Position numbers and translations under genes: made by a program. A stretch of DNA of 64,000 bases from Diphasiastrum complanatum (lineage: Eukaryota; Streptophyta; Lycopodiopsida; Lycopodiales; Lycopodiaceae), in NCBI GenBank assembly GCA_029204225.1, contig CM055092.1, positions 83,350,976 to 83,414,975 of the forward strand, in the 5' to 3' direction. Positions 21,525 through 32,860 of this stretch are shown piece after piece. Numbering within the stretch: the stretch's first letter is position 1; each line of letters opens with the position of its first letter. A model generated the notes under the pieces. That model saw only the letters and a list, made by a program, of their open reading frames with translations, was not told where the DNA came from and searched no databases.

Positions 21525-23215
21525 AGGATAATGATTTTTCCATCATGAAATCTAATGTACCATGATGGATCATATGAACTCAAAACAAAGTCGATGGAGA
21601 TAAGAAAATAGTTTAGCCTAGAGTACCATGCTCTAGGTGCTTGCTTGAGTCCCTAGAGACTCTTCTTAAAAAAACACACTTTTTCTTCATGCTCCTCCTT
21701 GATGAAGCCCTCGGGTTGTCTCATGTAGATCTCTTCTTCCAAGTAGCCATTAAGGAAGGCATTTGTAACATCAAGTTGAAATAGCTTCCAATTGAAAGTA
21801 GTAACAAGGCTAATGATCAATTTTATTGTAACTAGTTTAGCCGCAGGAGCAAAAGTTTCGTCATTATCAATTCCCTTGGTTTGCAATAAACCTTTTGCTA
21901 CAAGTCTAGCTTTATACTTATTTATTGATCCATCTTCATTATACTTCAATCTATACACCCACTTTCCTTGAGGAAGTTCAACAAGATCCCAAGTATGATT
22001 CTCCATGAGAGCATCATACTCCATTTGCCTAACATTCATCCAAATTTTTGATTTACAAGCATCTTCATAAGAAGTTGGTTCATCAAGCATTGAAGGAAAG
22101 TAAAAGATGAAATGTCTTCTCTTTGATCACCTTTGCCATCATAAGTGAGCCTCACTAGCTTTGACGTTTCTTACCGATGGGATTGAAGACTCTATACCCT
22201 TTGTTATTCTCACCATATCCCACAAGATGCCTTTGATGGAAGTTGCATCATCCTTCTTCCTTGTACCAAGGATTGGTGTATATAGCATGTGGATCCAAAT
22301 ATCTTTAGATCCTCGAGATTTGACTTTTCTCCAAATAGAGCTTCATATGGTGTGATTCCTCCAATGGCTTAGTTGGGAAATCTATTGCATAAGAAGTTAG
22401 CACGATTGCCTCACCCCAAAATGGTTTTGGTAGAAAAGCATCTAGCCTTAAGGCTTTAGCACACTCACAAAGAGATCTATTTTTCCTCTCGGCCACTCCA
22501 TTTTGTTGAGGGATATAAGAACAAGACAACTCCCTCTTAATGCCATTAGAACTACAAAACTCTATAAACTTATTGGAGATATACTCTCCTCCATTATCAC
22601 TTCTTAATACCTTGATCTTGGTACTAAGCTGATTTTCAACTAGAGTTTTGAATTTTACAAATGAATCAAACACCAAAGATTTACAAGACAAGATGTAAAT
22701 TCAAGCATATTTAGAATGATCATCAATGAATGTTACATAGTACTTAGCACCACCATTAGATGCTTGAGAGAAGCTATGTACATCCAAATATATGATTTTA
22801 AAAGGAGTGTTAGATCTTGAAGGAGATCTTGAGTATGGAAGCTTATGAGTCTTTGAGAGGCTACAAGCCTCACAATGCTTTCTACATTTTGCCAAGCTCT
22901 TGGGGAGGCCGAGTGCAAGCTCCTTTGCACACATGGATTTCATAGCTTTGAAGTTGGGGTGGCCCACCAACCTTTTGTGCCATAGCTCTACGTTGGTGAT
23001 CTCCACCTTTGCCATATTCACAATCTCCATTCAACATTAGCATCTAATTTAAACAATCTACCTTGTTTAAATCTCTTTGCTATGCATTCATCATTCTTAA
23101 GGATGGAACAAAATCCATGCTTAAATTGTACATTTAGGCCATTATCCATTAGTTGGCCAACAGTTAATAAATTCTTGGTTAACTTAGGTACAAAAATGAA
23201 AATTTCAAATTTCAT
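21525..23215 (-). pseudogene. copia C protease end, integrase and RT start
   Basis: On minus from 23215: V-P-K-L-T-K-N-L-L-T-V-G-Q-L (GAG-pre-integrase), L-W-H-K-R-L-V-G-H-P-N and C-E-A-C (HHCC zinc domain). The integrase catalytic region follows (V-T-F-I-D-D-H-S-K-Y, V-L-R-S-D-N-G-G-E-Y and P-Q-Q-N-G-V-A-E-R-K-N). The RT start is at 22090-21650 (W-D-L-V-E-L-P-Q-G-K, A-R-L-V-A-K-G-L, F-L-N-G-Y-L-E-E-E). Frame changes occur near 23030, 22700, 22300 and 21650, and a stop precedes the integrase end near 22690. The reading continues to F-H-D-G at the insertion site near 21525. Confidence 0.8.
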
Positions 23216-23221
23216 CATTTT

Positions 23222-24440
23222 GCAAGATTAGAGGCTCTTTGGTGGCTTCTCCCAATCCGGTGAAGAACTGTCTGAGCCATGTGATTTCGTTGGCCATTTT
23301 TGCAGCTGCGACATATTCTGCTTCACAAGATGACTGAACTGTGATGGTCTGCTTCTTGCTGACCTAGAGAATTGCTGCATTTGCTACAATGGTGCACCCT
23401 TCTAAGACACTTTTACAGTCGTCCTTGAGTGATGCCCAACTTGCATCGCTGTAGGAGTGCATCTGGAATCTGACATCACGAGAGTGATACAGCCCAAAAT
23501 TCTTCATCTTCTGAAGGTATTGCAGAATTCGCTTCGTGATCTTCTAGTGTATAGGACTTGGGTTCACGTTGAATTGGCTCATCCTAAACATGACATAAGC
23601 AATGTCGGGGAGTGTGTTATTTTCTAGATACATCAGTGACCCAATTAGCCTTCTATAAGGCGCATGCTGCATTATCTCCTTTTCTTCGTCAGTCTTTGGA
23701 CAATCTTCGTTTGTCAGAATTGTTCCTACAAACATTGGGGTGTTGGCCCCTTTGCAATCTATCATCCTAAAATCATCTGGATGTACTTAGACTGGTGAAG
23801 GTATGGCTTTCTTTTGTCATAGTCACGGTCGATTTGCAAGCCTAGATAACATCTGGCTTCTTCTAGGTCTGTTATCTCGAAATGTTTTCAGATGTCGCTC
23901 TTCACTTTAGCAATTAGCTCTTCGCTTCTGCATAGTATCAATGTGTCATCCACGTACATAACAACAATGATGATCTCCCCATCTGTGACCCTTATATAAA
24001 CATTGGAATCGGCCATCAGTGGCTCGAAGCCTAAGGATTGTAGGGCATGATCTTTCTTCTGGTACCATTGTCGCGCGGATTGCTTCAAACCGTAGATACT
24101 TCTGTGCATTCGGCATGCATAGGTGGGAAGTGATTCATAGATGTAACCCGGAGGTTGGTTTATATAGACTTCTTCGTCTAATTTGTCATGTAAGAATGTT
24201 TTCTTCGCATCGACTATGTGAATCTTGAGGTCATAGACGACTGCATATGCAAATAGCAAATGTAGAGACGCATGCTTCAAGACAGGAGAAAAGGTCTCAA
24301 TGTAGTTAGTCGATGTCATACTTCTGAGAGAATCCCTTCGCTACAAGTCTAGCTTTGTACCTCAAAGCATTTCCATTCGGTCCGTACTTCAGCTTGTATA
24401 TCCATTTGCATTGAACTGTCTTCTGCTTGTGTGGTATTGG
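23222..24440 (-). pseudogene. copia D reverse transcriptase / RNase H
   Basis: On minus: K-A-R-L-V-A-K-G-F-S near 24350, T-F-S-P-V-L-K-H-A-S, D-L-K-I-H-I-V-D-A-K-K, S-I-Y-G-L-K-Q-S-A-R-Q-W-Y, catalytic Y-V-D-D-T-L-I near 23950, P-Y-R-R-L-I-G-S-L-M-Y-L near 23660. RNase H motifs follow (S-D-A-S-W-A-S-L-K-D-D near 23430, S-S-C-E-A-E-Y-V-A-A near 23320). Frameshifts lie near 24320, 23885 and 23540, and a TAG occurs in the position before V-S-K-K-Q. The frame ends in the RNase H region at the junction with copia C. Confidence 0.8.
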
Positions 24441-25990
24441 TTGGCTATAGTGTCCATACCTCATTCTTCTTCATGGATTCGATCTCTTCGTTCATGGCCT
24501 GGATCCATTTGTCCTTGTCTGGATTGTCGATGACTTTCTCGAATGTTTGTGGTTCGCCACTGAATCCACAGAACTCTTCGGATATCGAAGTCGAGCTGCT
24601 TGGCATGAATCTGGCTGGCGCTCTTCATTCTCTTGTTGATTTTCTGGAAGATTCTTCGAGTACTGCAATATCCTTGTCTTTGTCTCTTCAGCTAGGTCGG
24701 TTTACAGGTGTTCTAGTTGTAGGCAAGTTTGTTGTCCTTTCTTCATCTGATTCGTTGCTCAGTTAATGTGGGGTTCGAGCATCTTCGTCTAAGTGTTCGG
24801 GTTCATAGTACTGCCTTCATAAGACTTCGTAGCTGGCTGAATCATCATCGGCTCTAACTGTCTTCACTTGATTCGTCTCTAGCATGTAGATCTTGTAGTA
24901 TGACGAATGATTGTCATACCCGACGAAGTATCCTTGTTCGACTTTTTCATTGAGCTTCTTTTGAAGTTTGCATAAGCTGCACAGTCAAAGATCTGAAAGT
25001 GCATCAAATTGGGCTTTCTACCCTATCATAGTTCGTGTGGTATCACATGAGAAACACCAAATTTGCTTATCTTGTTTTGGATATAGGTGGCTGTAGCTAC
25101 TGCTTCTGCCCATAGCACTTTTGGTGCCTTCAAATAGGCCATCATGCATCTTGCGGCTTCCATGAGTGTCCTGTTCTTCCTTCAGCAACACCGTTGTGTT
25201 GCGATGCATAGGATGTAGTCCTTCTATGAAGGATTCCTCGATCGTTGCGGAAGTCGTCAAAGTAGTTCGAGATGTATTCTCCACCACGATCAGTTCTGAT
25301 CTGTTTCACTTTGCTTCCTGTGCATCTTTCTGTCCAGTTCATGTATTTTGTGAACTTGTCGAGTGCTTCTGATTTGTTGTATATGAAGTAGCCTCTCGTG
25401 AACTTGTTGTAGTCGTCTTTGGATGGCATGTAGTATTTCGAGCCACCTACTGAGATCACGTCGAAGGGTCCGCAAATGTCCGAATGTACCAGCTCCAAAA
25501 TCTTTGTCGTTCTGAAGGAACCCCTAGTGAAGGGAGTTCGGGAAATCTTCCCTTTCATGCACGCATCACATGTTGTCGAGTTCGTTGCATTCGTGATGCT
25601 TACTCTTGTAATAGCTCCGTGATGGCTTGCTTGATACAAGTCCATTGGGTCCATGTGGCATAGTCTTCTGTGCCATAGAACATCTATAGATTTATGAGCT
25701 TGGTGTGCTTGATCTGCTGGTAGGCATACCTTCAAATGATACAAGTTCCCTTTTCGTCTTCCTTGTGTAACAAGTGCGCTGGTGCTGGCATCAATGACAT
25801 TGCATGCTTTGTTCAAAAACGTCACACATCTCAGCGTCTGCTATTCTTGCAACTGAGAGCGTCTTGTTGTAGTGTGGGTAAGAATAGAACATCATCTAAT
25901 CTTCGGTCTTTGTCATTTGTGTTGAGCCATAGCAAACCAATGCCATTCACTTGATGTCTCGATTCGTTTCCAAGAACTATGTACCTGAAT
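24441..25990 (-). pseudogene. copia D protease and integrase
   Basis: The protease motif L-D-S-G-A-T-S lies near 26060-26040 and continues into this interval. GAG-pre-integrase reads V-L-W-H-R-R-L-C-H-M-D and C-D-A-C-M-K-G near 25680-25540. The integrase core has H-S-D-I-C-G-P-F near 25480, then K-D-D-Y where F-I-D-D-Y would be usual, and R-T-D-R-G-G-E-Y near 25260. N-G-V-A-E-G-R-T-G sits where N-G-V-A-E-R-K-N is usual. It has one main frame from 25825 to 25142 and decays after that. It is non-functional because of stops and frame changes on both sides. Confidence 0.75.
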
Positions 25991-26039
25991 TTATCTGTAC
26001 TTCGGAAATTAGACATTATTCATCTGGATGTAATGAAGC

Positions 26040-27155
26040 GAGAGGTTGCTCCTGAATCAAGAATCACTTCTTGTGTGTCAGATATCGAGGCTGCACACAC
26101 ATTTGTGCATAGACAGGCTGTCGAATTACCATTGTTCGACCTTTCTTCTCCCATCTTCGAGCTTTCGGGCTCTTAGATGTAGGATAAACTGTTGTGGTTC
26201 TCCCGTTTGCCTTGAGATTGTTTGTTCCTTGGATTCTGGTAGTAGTCCATGGCTGCATGACCTTTTTTGTGGCAATGAATGCATTTGATCTTTGGGTTCA
26301 GCCAACACGAATCGACTGTATGTCCTTTGCGATTGCATCTCACGCATGCTTTCTTTTCGTTGTCTTGCTATCTTGGCTTTTCTTTGTTCTTTCATTTGCC
26401 TTTGGTGGCTCTCTCTGTCTGCTGATCTCGATTATGCTTTCGATATGACTCCCTCTTAGGCTTGAACTGCTTCTTTGGCTTTTCTTTGTTGCTGTTGAGA
26501 GCCTCATCAGAGCTGTCCTTGTGATCAAGGTGCTGACGGGCTTCGACTTCTTCTCGAATCTTGATCATCGCTTTTTCGAGGGTCATCTTGGATCTTTTGC
26601 TAGCAACGTTCGGGTCATCTGGAAGGATCTTGGTAAAGCTCATAGCAAGTAGGTAAGCTGCTTCTCTGTTGATACGACATTGTCTGTTCCGGCGTTGTGT
26701 AACGAAGGGAACATATCCTTTATCTTTTTGATAAAAGATGTGAAGACTTTGCCATCCCATCGTAGATTTCTCAGCTGGTCTTTGAGAAGCATTATTTGGC
26801 TGTGTGATTTATGTAAGAGATATCTCACATATCTCTTATGTAAGAGATATGTGAGATATCTCTTATGTAAGAGATATCTCACATATCTCTTACATAAGAG
26901 AGTGTCATGAGGTCAAGTGTCAAGCTATCTTCGATGGATTGAAGACAACACGACTACTGCCTTGTCATTCTTTTCTCTCCATTCTCGTAGCTTTTTGCCT
27001 GTGGTTGTCGGTATTTCTTCGGAGCCATCTACCCAGGGCCATAGCCCTTCTTCCTTTAAGATGAGAGAGGTTTTCACCTTCCATGCTAGGAAGTTAGACC
27101 CAACTAAGTTGAGGATTGTGCAAATCTTCGACTGTATGCTGCTTATAGATGCCAT
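26040..27155 (-). pseudogene. copia D gag with two zinc knuckles
   Basis: Gag starts at 27155 (M-A-S-I-S-S-I-Q-S-K-I) and holds W-K-V-K-T-S-L-I-L-K and L-W-P-W-V-D-G. After an internal palindrome array the frame resumes with H-S-Q-I-M-L-L-K-D-Q-L. A lysine-rich linker leads to two CCHC knuckles near 26350-26260. The first, C-V-R-C-N-R-K-G-H-T-V-D-S-C, is intact. The second, C-I-H-C-H-K-K-G-H-A-A-M-D-Y, has lost its last cysteine. Stops and frameshifts occur at the palindrome array and near 26395. Confidence 0.8.
26808..26901. repeat. palindrome concatemer inside copia D gag
   Basis: A set of overlapping palindromes is built from TAAGAGATAT, CTCACATAT and ATCTCTTATG. The longest has arms ATATCTCACATATCTCTTA (26820-26838) and its exact reverse complement (26841-26859) around a central TG. 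A second palindrome centred near 26868 (GAGATATCTCTTA, tg, TAAGAGATATCTC) follows. A third, TAAGAGATAT-CTCAC-ATATCTCTTA, ends near 26891. The array replaces about 50 bp that normally encode the segment before H-S-Q-I-M-L-L-K. Confidence 0.9.
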
Positions 27156-27282
27156 TGTTGTGAACTCTATTCTTCAGCTTGTTTTCTGGTTTCTTGTTCT
27201 GAATGTTCGTTCTCCTGGATCTGATAGTTCTGAAGCTATATCAACTCTCTGATAGGAGCGAGAGGCTCTGACTAACCTATCC

Positions 27283-27350
27283 AGTTCTGATACCACTGAA
27301 GTGAATTCAGACGTTGCTTGTTTTGATGTCGAATGCTCTGATACCACTGT
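27283..27350 (-). other. copia D primer-binding site, doubled
   Basis: On minus, TGGTATCAGAGC is read at about 27337-27348, directly after the LTR end (..TTCTTAACA at 27351). A second TGGTATCAGAACTGG lies about 55 bp further in, near 27280-27294. The first is the likely functional site for initiator-Met tRNA. The second looks like a local duplication of the junction region. Confidence 0.65.
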
Positions 27351-28190
27351 TAAGAACCCGGATGAAATTCAATTCTGTCTGCCAGCTACTGCTTGTTAGA
27401 TCAGATCTACAATCTTCCAGAGTATAGATAGACACTACTGACCTATGTTTAATTGTTTAAGCATTCAACAAGATGACCCAGAGCGCGGAATGATGAATAA
27501 ATGGTTGATTACGAACAAACAACAATCAGACATCAAAGCATTCAAGATCATTCAACATATGCATTACAGCTACTATATCATCAATGATTCTCTTTCTTGA
27601 GAGCATTGTGAGACAAACCCACACAATGCGTCGGCGCAAAAGAAACTATGTCTCTCACGAATAATATCAGATCGTCTCGCTTACTAGCGGACTTCTTGGA
27701 CAATGGCTCAGCAACACTATGCTTATGATACTCAACCAATTGACAATCCAACCGATTCTCTCATCTTCAATCTAATTATATAGATGGAGAGAGAAAGGGT
27801 TTAATCTAATCTCTAATTACAAGAACGACTGATCAAGCACATTCCAATGGTATCCAGATTGCCTTCAGCATCATCCGTAGAGGGGGACGTCCTCTTGGTA
27901 CTTTCTTGATTTCCTTTGTACTTGGATCGTGAAGATCTGCCGCCTTTCGGTCTTCGGGAGTTGTTCGGCTGTGTGTCTTTGTTCGGGCTTTGCCTCCTCC
28001 TTTGAGCTCCTCCATTCCTCAAACATTTTACCTTCACCTTTGAGTGTCCTTCAGTCGTCGAAACATCTTCCCTTTGCCTTTGAGTGTCTGTCAGCTAAAA
28101 CCGTTATGTGGCAGTTATGGACTGGGACGGTCTTCGCATGTGGGCAGCTCAAAGCTAACAAAGCTTTGTGGGTCGAAACATTTTGTTTCT
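27351..28190 (-). repeat. copia D 5' LTR
   Basis: It begins with TGTTAAGAACCC on plus next to the primer site. The outer boundary near 28190 is set by the point where copia C leader sequence resumes ('ggattaattagatctcatgac'). No second copy of this LTR exists in the window, so the boundary is approximate. A short open frame in it is not meaningful. Confidence 0.6.
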
Positions 28191-28524
28191 TTGGATTAAT
28201 TAGATCTCATGACACTAAGTCAAATCTAATCAATGGCACTCAATCTTGGTAGCTTTTCCTAGGATTAGCACCAACAAATCTCATCAAGAACTAGAATCCA
28301 ATTATATGGATCTAATGAGCATTGAGTAATAAATGCAAGTTCAGAGTTGCCCACACATGTGGACAGTACGGATCTTGACCCTCACAAAGTTTGGAATCAA
28401 ATCCCCTCCTCAAAGTTTAGATTCAAACCCGCCATCTCAATTCTAGTTTCTAGCAACAAAACTTGCTAAAAAGAGATTTGTATTTGATCAAAGCACTAGC
28501 CTCTTGTACTTGGCTCTGATACTA
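28190..28524 (-). other. copia C leader and primer-binding site
   Basis: Segments such as 'cttggtagcttttcctaggatt', 'aaatgcaagttcagagttgcccacacatgtgg' and 'gaatcaaatcccctc' match the reverse complement of the copia H leader (42249-42560) with scattered changes. The primer site on minus is TAGTATCAGAGCCAAG at about 28511-28524, one base different from TGGTATCAGAGCC. Confidence 0.7.
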
Positions 28525-29179
28525 TGTTGAATTTCAGTACTTTAGGACCCTAAATGGATCTACACAAGATCCACAAGAGCGATTGGATGTTTACTGCAAA
28601 AACTAGACACAAAAATTGATCTAGAATAGCAATTTTGCACTTAACAATCAGAAACAATCATAAAGCTTTGATCAAATGTGGAAATCCAAGTTCACACGTG
28701 TGAAACACAGCCTATAGTACGGCTTGAAAATAGAGAATGGAAGTAATATCACTTTGATTGCATTTGGATCATAACAATTCAATACATATGTGGAGTAGCT
28801 TGAGATTGCCAATAAGTTCTCAAAAATATTCTAAGTATTTACTATGGAGAGCTCACTACATAGAAAAGCCTCTTCCTTTGTAAATTAGGTGAATTTCTAG
28901 CATGCACTAAGGAATTTAACTTGGCTTTCTTCCCATAATTTGCCAACCTAGAGTCATGCCAAGTAGGTGGCTAGTTGGTCAATCTCCATCACAAATTTAG
29001 GATTTAGGTCCTATAAAGTAGGAATCACTACCAAATTGATTTGACTTACTCTTTAGACTTGATCTAACCTATATTAGAGTAGGTTTCCCGCTTGGCTCCA
29101 TGGCCTCACACGTGTGGGACCCACTTATGTACATATTATTTGACATAGCTAGATGTGCCAACATAGGAAATTTTTCACA
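28525..29179 (-). repeat. copia C 5' LTR
   Basis: The 655-bp repeat starts TGTTGAATTTCAGTAC and ends GAAATTTTTCACA on plus. It resembles the right LTR of copia B ('actttaggacc', 'aaatggatctac', 'gatccacaagag', 'cacacgtg', 'gacccacttatgtaca') and, inverted, the LTR of copia H. There is no partner LTR because the 3' end of C is lost. Confidence 0.7.
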
Positions 29180-30609
29180 CACCTAGAAGTATTGTTAGGT
29201 TCAATCGAGTTACACTCTCATAGCAACTTGCTTCTTAGTTAAATGGCGATCATGTCCTGAAGAGCTTGGCAAGACCATGAATGTCAAGTAGGCCAATTCC
29301 TATGTAGAAGATACCGTGGGTGGCCCGTTATTTCACAAGCTACATAAGATAATATTTTTGTAGATTCCAATCTTATATAGCTTAATTGTTGGGAAATATC
29401 ATGACTAGATTGCATATTGAAATTTGGTGATACAGTATCCCATTAACAATGTAAATACATTTTGATCAATGGCACGGTTTAAGTAAGTTTTTGCCTTATT
29501 ACTGGCACCTCCAAATTATTGACTGGCCTTTTTTTAAAGGCTCACTATGTAGAAAAAATTATGGTCCATGAGGATTTATTATATGTTCAAAAAAATCTTG
29601 TATCGTCTTTTGAGAATACCCTATTGGCATTTGCATTGGACTCTTCATCCAAAAAAATGCAGCTGTGGAAGGTTTGATGCAATTTTGAATCCAGTGCTAG
29701 TGTATCACTAATTTCAAGATTTGGCATCTTTATATGCCACATGTAAATTTAATTTTATTGCACATTTATGATGTCAAGTTTTGTCCTGGGCTTTAATTTC
29801 TGATATGAATTGTACACATGCAAATCAACAATCTAGTGTTTATGTTGTCTAGTCACTAATTAGTATGAATTATTTATTTTAATAATGTTGCAATTTCTTC
29901 ATGTCGTTGTGCTAGAATATTTTTGTTGTGATTTTTATTATGCTGGCCAATGCCAGGTAATTCTTTGCTGCTTGATTGCATGTCAAGTCTCTTTTGCAAC
30001 TACAGTCAACTATGCTTACTATAGAGATGGTCCACAATATGCTATTTTTCCAATTGCTCTTGGATGAATAACTTACAATCCATTGTTTTTCTTGGTGGCA
30101 TCATTATTGACTATGTAGTAGTTTGAGCTACATTTTGAAGGTAGGCTACTCTTAATATTTTCTTACTTTTTTTGGCAAAATAAACTTCTATATTGCTTGA
30201 CACAACATTTACTATAACAATGCAACTATTTTCATAAAAACATTTTTTCTTTGATAGTGCAGTTTTTCTACCAAGTATTCAATGGGACATGATTTGATGT
30301 GTTGCTCATTAGTGGTAGCCTCTTTGAATACTGAGCTCACTCTCACCTTCAGAAGAAGTGATAGAAATTGGATATGTTGGTCCTGATATAAATGTTTGAA
30401 AGCTATTGTGAACATATGTTTGTGCATGTGGGTTGTAGCTAATCTTAGGTGCAAATGAAGTCAATTGCATTAAAGGAGTTTCGAATCTAGAAAGATCATA
30501 TAAGGAATGTCATGTAGGATGATAAATTTTGTTGATGTAAATTATCAAAATAAAATATTTTTTCCCCCGATGCTTACCCATTTCTAGCTGCATTATTTTC
30601 GATGGTTAA
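29180..30609. other. non-coding, no recognisable gene
   Basis: The stretch is AT-rich with only short open frames. A 60-codon frame at 29885-30067 has a hydrophobic segment and the string N-Y-A-Y-Y-R-D-G-P-Q-Y-A-I-F but matches nothing I can name. It could be a relic exon. Confidence 0.35.
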
Positions 30610-31075
30610 CTACTTTGTGTATAGTATAGTCTGTGACTCATTAGAAAAACATTAACTTTCTAACCGTGGCTCTGATTGAGATGATTTTTGTGCCATCAGA
30701 AAGCAATCAATAATAGCTTTTGAACGACACCCTATATGAGCTACTTTTGAGCTACGATTCAAAAGCTATAATTGGTCAAAGTTTGCAGTCGATCAAGATT
30801 TGTAGTCAACATCTAATGTTGGTTCTATGTGATTGACCTATTTGACTTGTCAAACAAGTCACCCACGCATAACCGATATGAAGTGTTGACTATGAGCTTT
30901 GATTGACTATTACTTTTGAACTGTAACTCAAATCTAGGTCATGTAGGGTGTCCTTGGAGAGCTCTCATCACGAGCACTTTGTAATGGCACCAAAACTATC
31001 TCAATCGAAGCTACAGTTAAAAAGTTGTACTAATTTTAATGGATTGTGTATTAGACTATAAACAAAAGGATGTAA
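30610..31075. repeat. long imperfect inverted repeat (foldback)
   Basis: The left arm (about 30610-30840) and the reverse complement of the right arm (about 30860-31075) share long runs. Pairs include 'tctgattgagatgatttttgtgccat' with 'ttcgattgagatagttttggtgccat', 'cgacaccctatatgag' with 'ggacaccctacatgac', 'aactttctaaccgtgg' with 'aactttttaactgtag', and 'tatagtctg' with 'tatagtcta'. Arms are about 220 bp with many mismatches around a short spacer. This looks like an old foldback or MITE-like element. No target duplication could be fixed. Confidence 0.65.
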
Positions 31076-32553
31076 AACGAGCAACTCTCGACACCAAGTT
31101 ATAATTTTATTTAGAAAATTTATTTTCAGTTTTGAAGAGTTATGTTACATAGATTTCAAATTTGAGTGTTTTGATTGGACCATGTGTAAAAATCTTGGAA
31201 AAATAAATAAATAGCATCTCCACAAAGCGCCCTTTTCGATTTGGAACTCCTCTAATTAGATGTCATAGCTTTTGGTTCATGTTATGCATGATGAACTTGA
31301 TGACCTTTAACTTTGTGGGTGGACATCATATAGTTGAAGATTGAATGTCTCATTTATTATTTGGTAATTGTTCTATATTTAAACATCGATACATAAAAAC
31401 AATAAAGTTAATTTTTTTTTTTTCGATTAGTTTTAATACTATTGTACATTAATATTAATTCATGGAACTTTTTATTGCAATTGTCCATTGTTTTTAATAG
31501 TAAAAATTTGCTTTCTTGGTATTCCTTTGTCGAGTGTATATAGTTTATTTTATTGTGTGAAAGTTTTATACTACATCATGAAAATTTCTTCATACTTACC
31601 TTTTTGTTGCTATTATTGGTGAGAAGGTCTTCAACTTTGCATAGTGACATTGTTGCAATAATCACGAGGAAAAATACACCCATAGTGTTGCAATAAATGT
31701 GAGAAAAAACATCTCATCTCTTTTACTGATTTCTTATACAATGTTGTGATTAAATTTTAGACTATATTTCTTAATTGAAGCCATTGTAATGGTTTTTTAC
31801 ATTACCAAAAAGGATGTGCAAAGTTTTGAAAATTGAAAAAGTAATTTTTACTTTTATGGGCTTCACTGTTGTTGTTAAGTTACATAATTCTAGGTAATTT
31901 TTTAGCCTTTTCTCCTTAGAAGGTGCCTTGTCAAGATCGATTGACATATTGCACAAGCTAGATCAACAACAAAAAAGTAAGATGATCTTAAACAATTCTT
32001 AAAATGCCTCTTTTGGTAAACTAAGCCTTGAGATTCAATTTTGTGAAGATGTATTTTGGAATCTTATGATATGGAGAAACTTTGTGGTTGTAAACAATAA
32101 CAATTTTTTGAGAAATGCCATCTTTGATAAACTAAGTCTTTCTTCTATCATTTTCTCTAATGGAAGTCTCATGAAAATAGCTAAAATTTTTGCATTCCCT
32201 TTGATAAGAGGGACATGTTTTATCATAGCCAATAGACTATCTTGCATGTAGTTTGTCAAGTGCTACTTGGAACCCTTATGAGATTTGATATATAGTGTAT
32301 TGGAAGATGTGAGCCCCATTAATCATTATAACCCCAACAACACAATGCGAGACTACGATATCCTTTTAGTGGTTTGTTTTCTACTTACCGAAAAAGTCCC
32401 ACGGGCAAGCATGAGCCCACCACACTTCCGTCGTGAAGTGTTAATATCTTGTCACCTCCAAACTTGTCGAAAGTTCCACCGTGCAAGCTTGATCCTGCAA
32501 ACTCTAGTAGTCCACTTGCTACTTTGCCTTCATGAATACCTAATTGCATGCCC
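31076..32553. other. non-coding, no recognisable feature
   Basis: The stretch is AT-rich and lies between the foldback repeat and copia O. Short frames only; no motif, LTR or primer site was seen. Confidence 0.4.
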
Positions 32554-32860
32554 TGTGAAAAATCAGATCCAAAGCATGCTTGATGGATCAACAAGATCTT
32601 AGCCAAATTTGGTTGCACATCTAGAAATATCTAGAAGATAGAAATCACTACTTTATGCATGCTAGAACTTAGAAATGCATAATGACCTGATTATCAACAC
32701 TTAGATGTACTTAGTACTATCACTGTCCATACAAAAGTAGTATAATACTATCCTTCACATGTGTGGAAGCAAGATCAATCATAAAATCAACATTCTACAC
32801 ATAGAAAACCAAGATATCAAGAGAAATACATATGAGATGGACATAGCTAAGTATATACCT
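32554..32860 (-). repeat. copia O 3' LTR (part shared with the other end)
   Basis: It begins TGTGAAAAATCAGATCC and matches 51937-52158 until 'gagatggacatag'. The left copy has about 75 bp ('cataatgacctgattatc..agtagtataatac') missing from the right one. Its true inner border and the polypurine tract could not be fixed; the LTR may extend to about 33100. Confidence 0.6.

Larger units (their letters stand above)
23220..28190 (-). mobile_element. copia D: element inserted in copia C, 3' LTR missing
   Basis: The minus-strand order is LTR (27351-28190), primer site, gag (27155-26060), protease, integrase, RT and RNase H, ending at about 23222. Its codon use and motifs are clearly different from C, which resumes on both sides. 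D has no left-hand LTR, and C has lost its gag. The present structure therefore needs an insertion followed by a deletion, or a recombination between two elements. Confidence 0.75.
20140..29179 (-). mobile_element. copia C: minus-strand element split by two insertions
   Basis: Pieces of one copia element lie in order on the minus strand: 5' LTR (28525-29179), primer site and leader (28190-28524), protease/integrase to RT (21525-23215), and RT end to RNase H (20140-20583). The leader matches that of copia H in reverse complement ('cttggtagcttttcctaggatt'). Copia D (23220-28190) occupies the place of C's gag, and a 933-bp insert interrupts RT. The 3' LTR is missing because the element is truncated at about 20140. 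It belongs to the B/C/H family. Confidence 0.75.

Noticed and set aside
29885-30067. 60-codon frame with a hydrophobic part and N-Y-A-Y-Y-R-D-G-P-Q-Y
   Set aside because: It looks a little like a gene exon, but I could not link it to a family or to flanking exons.
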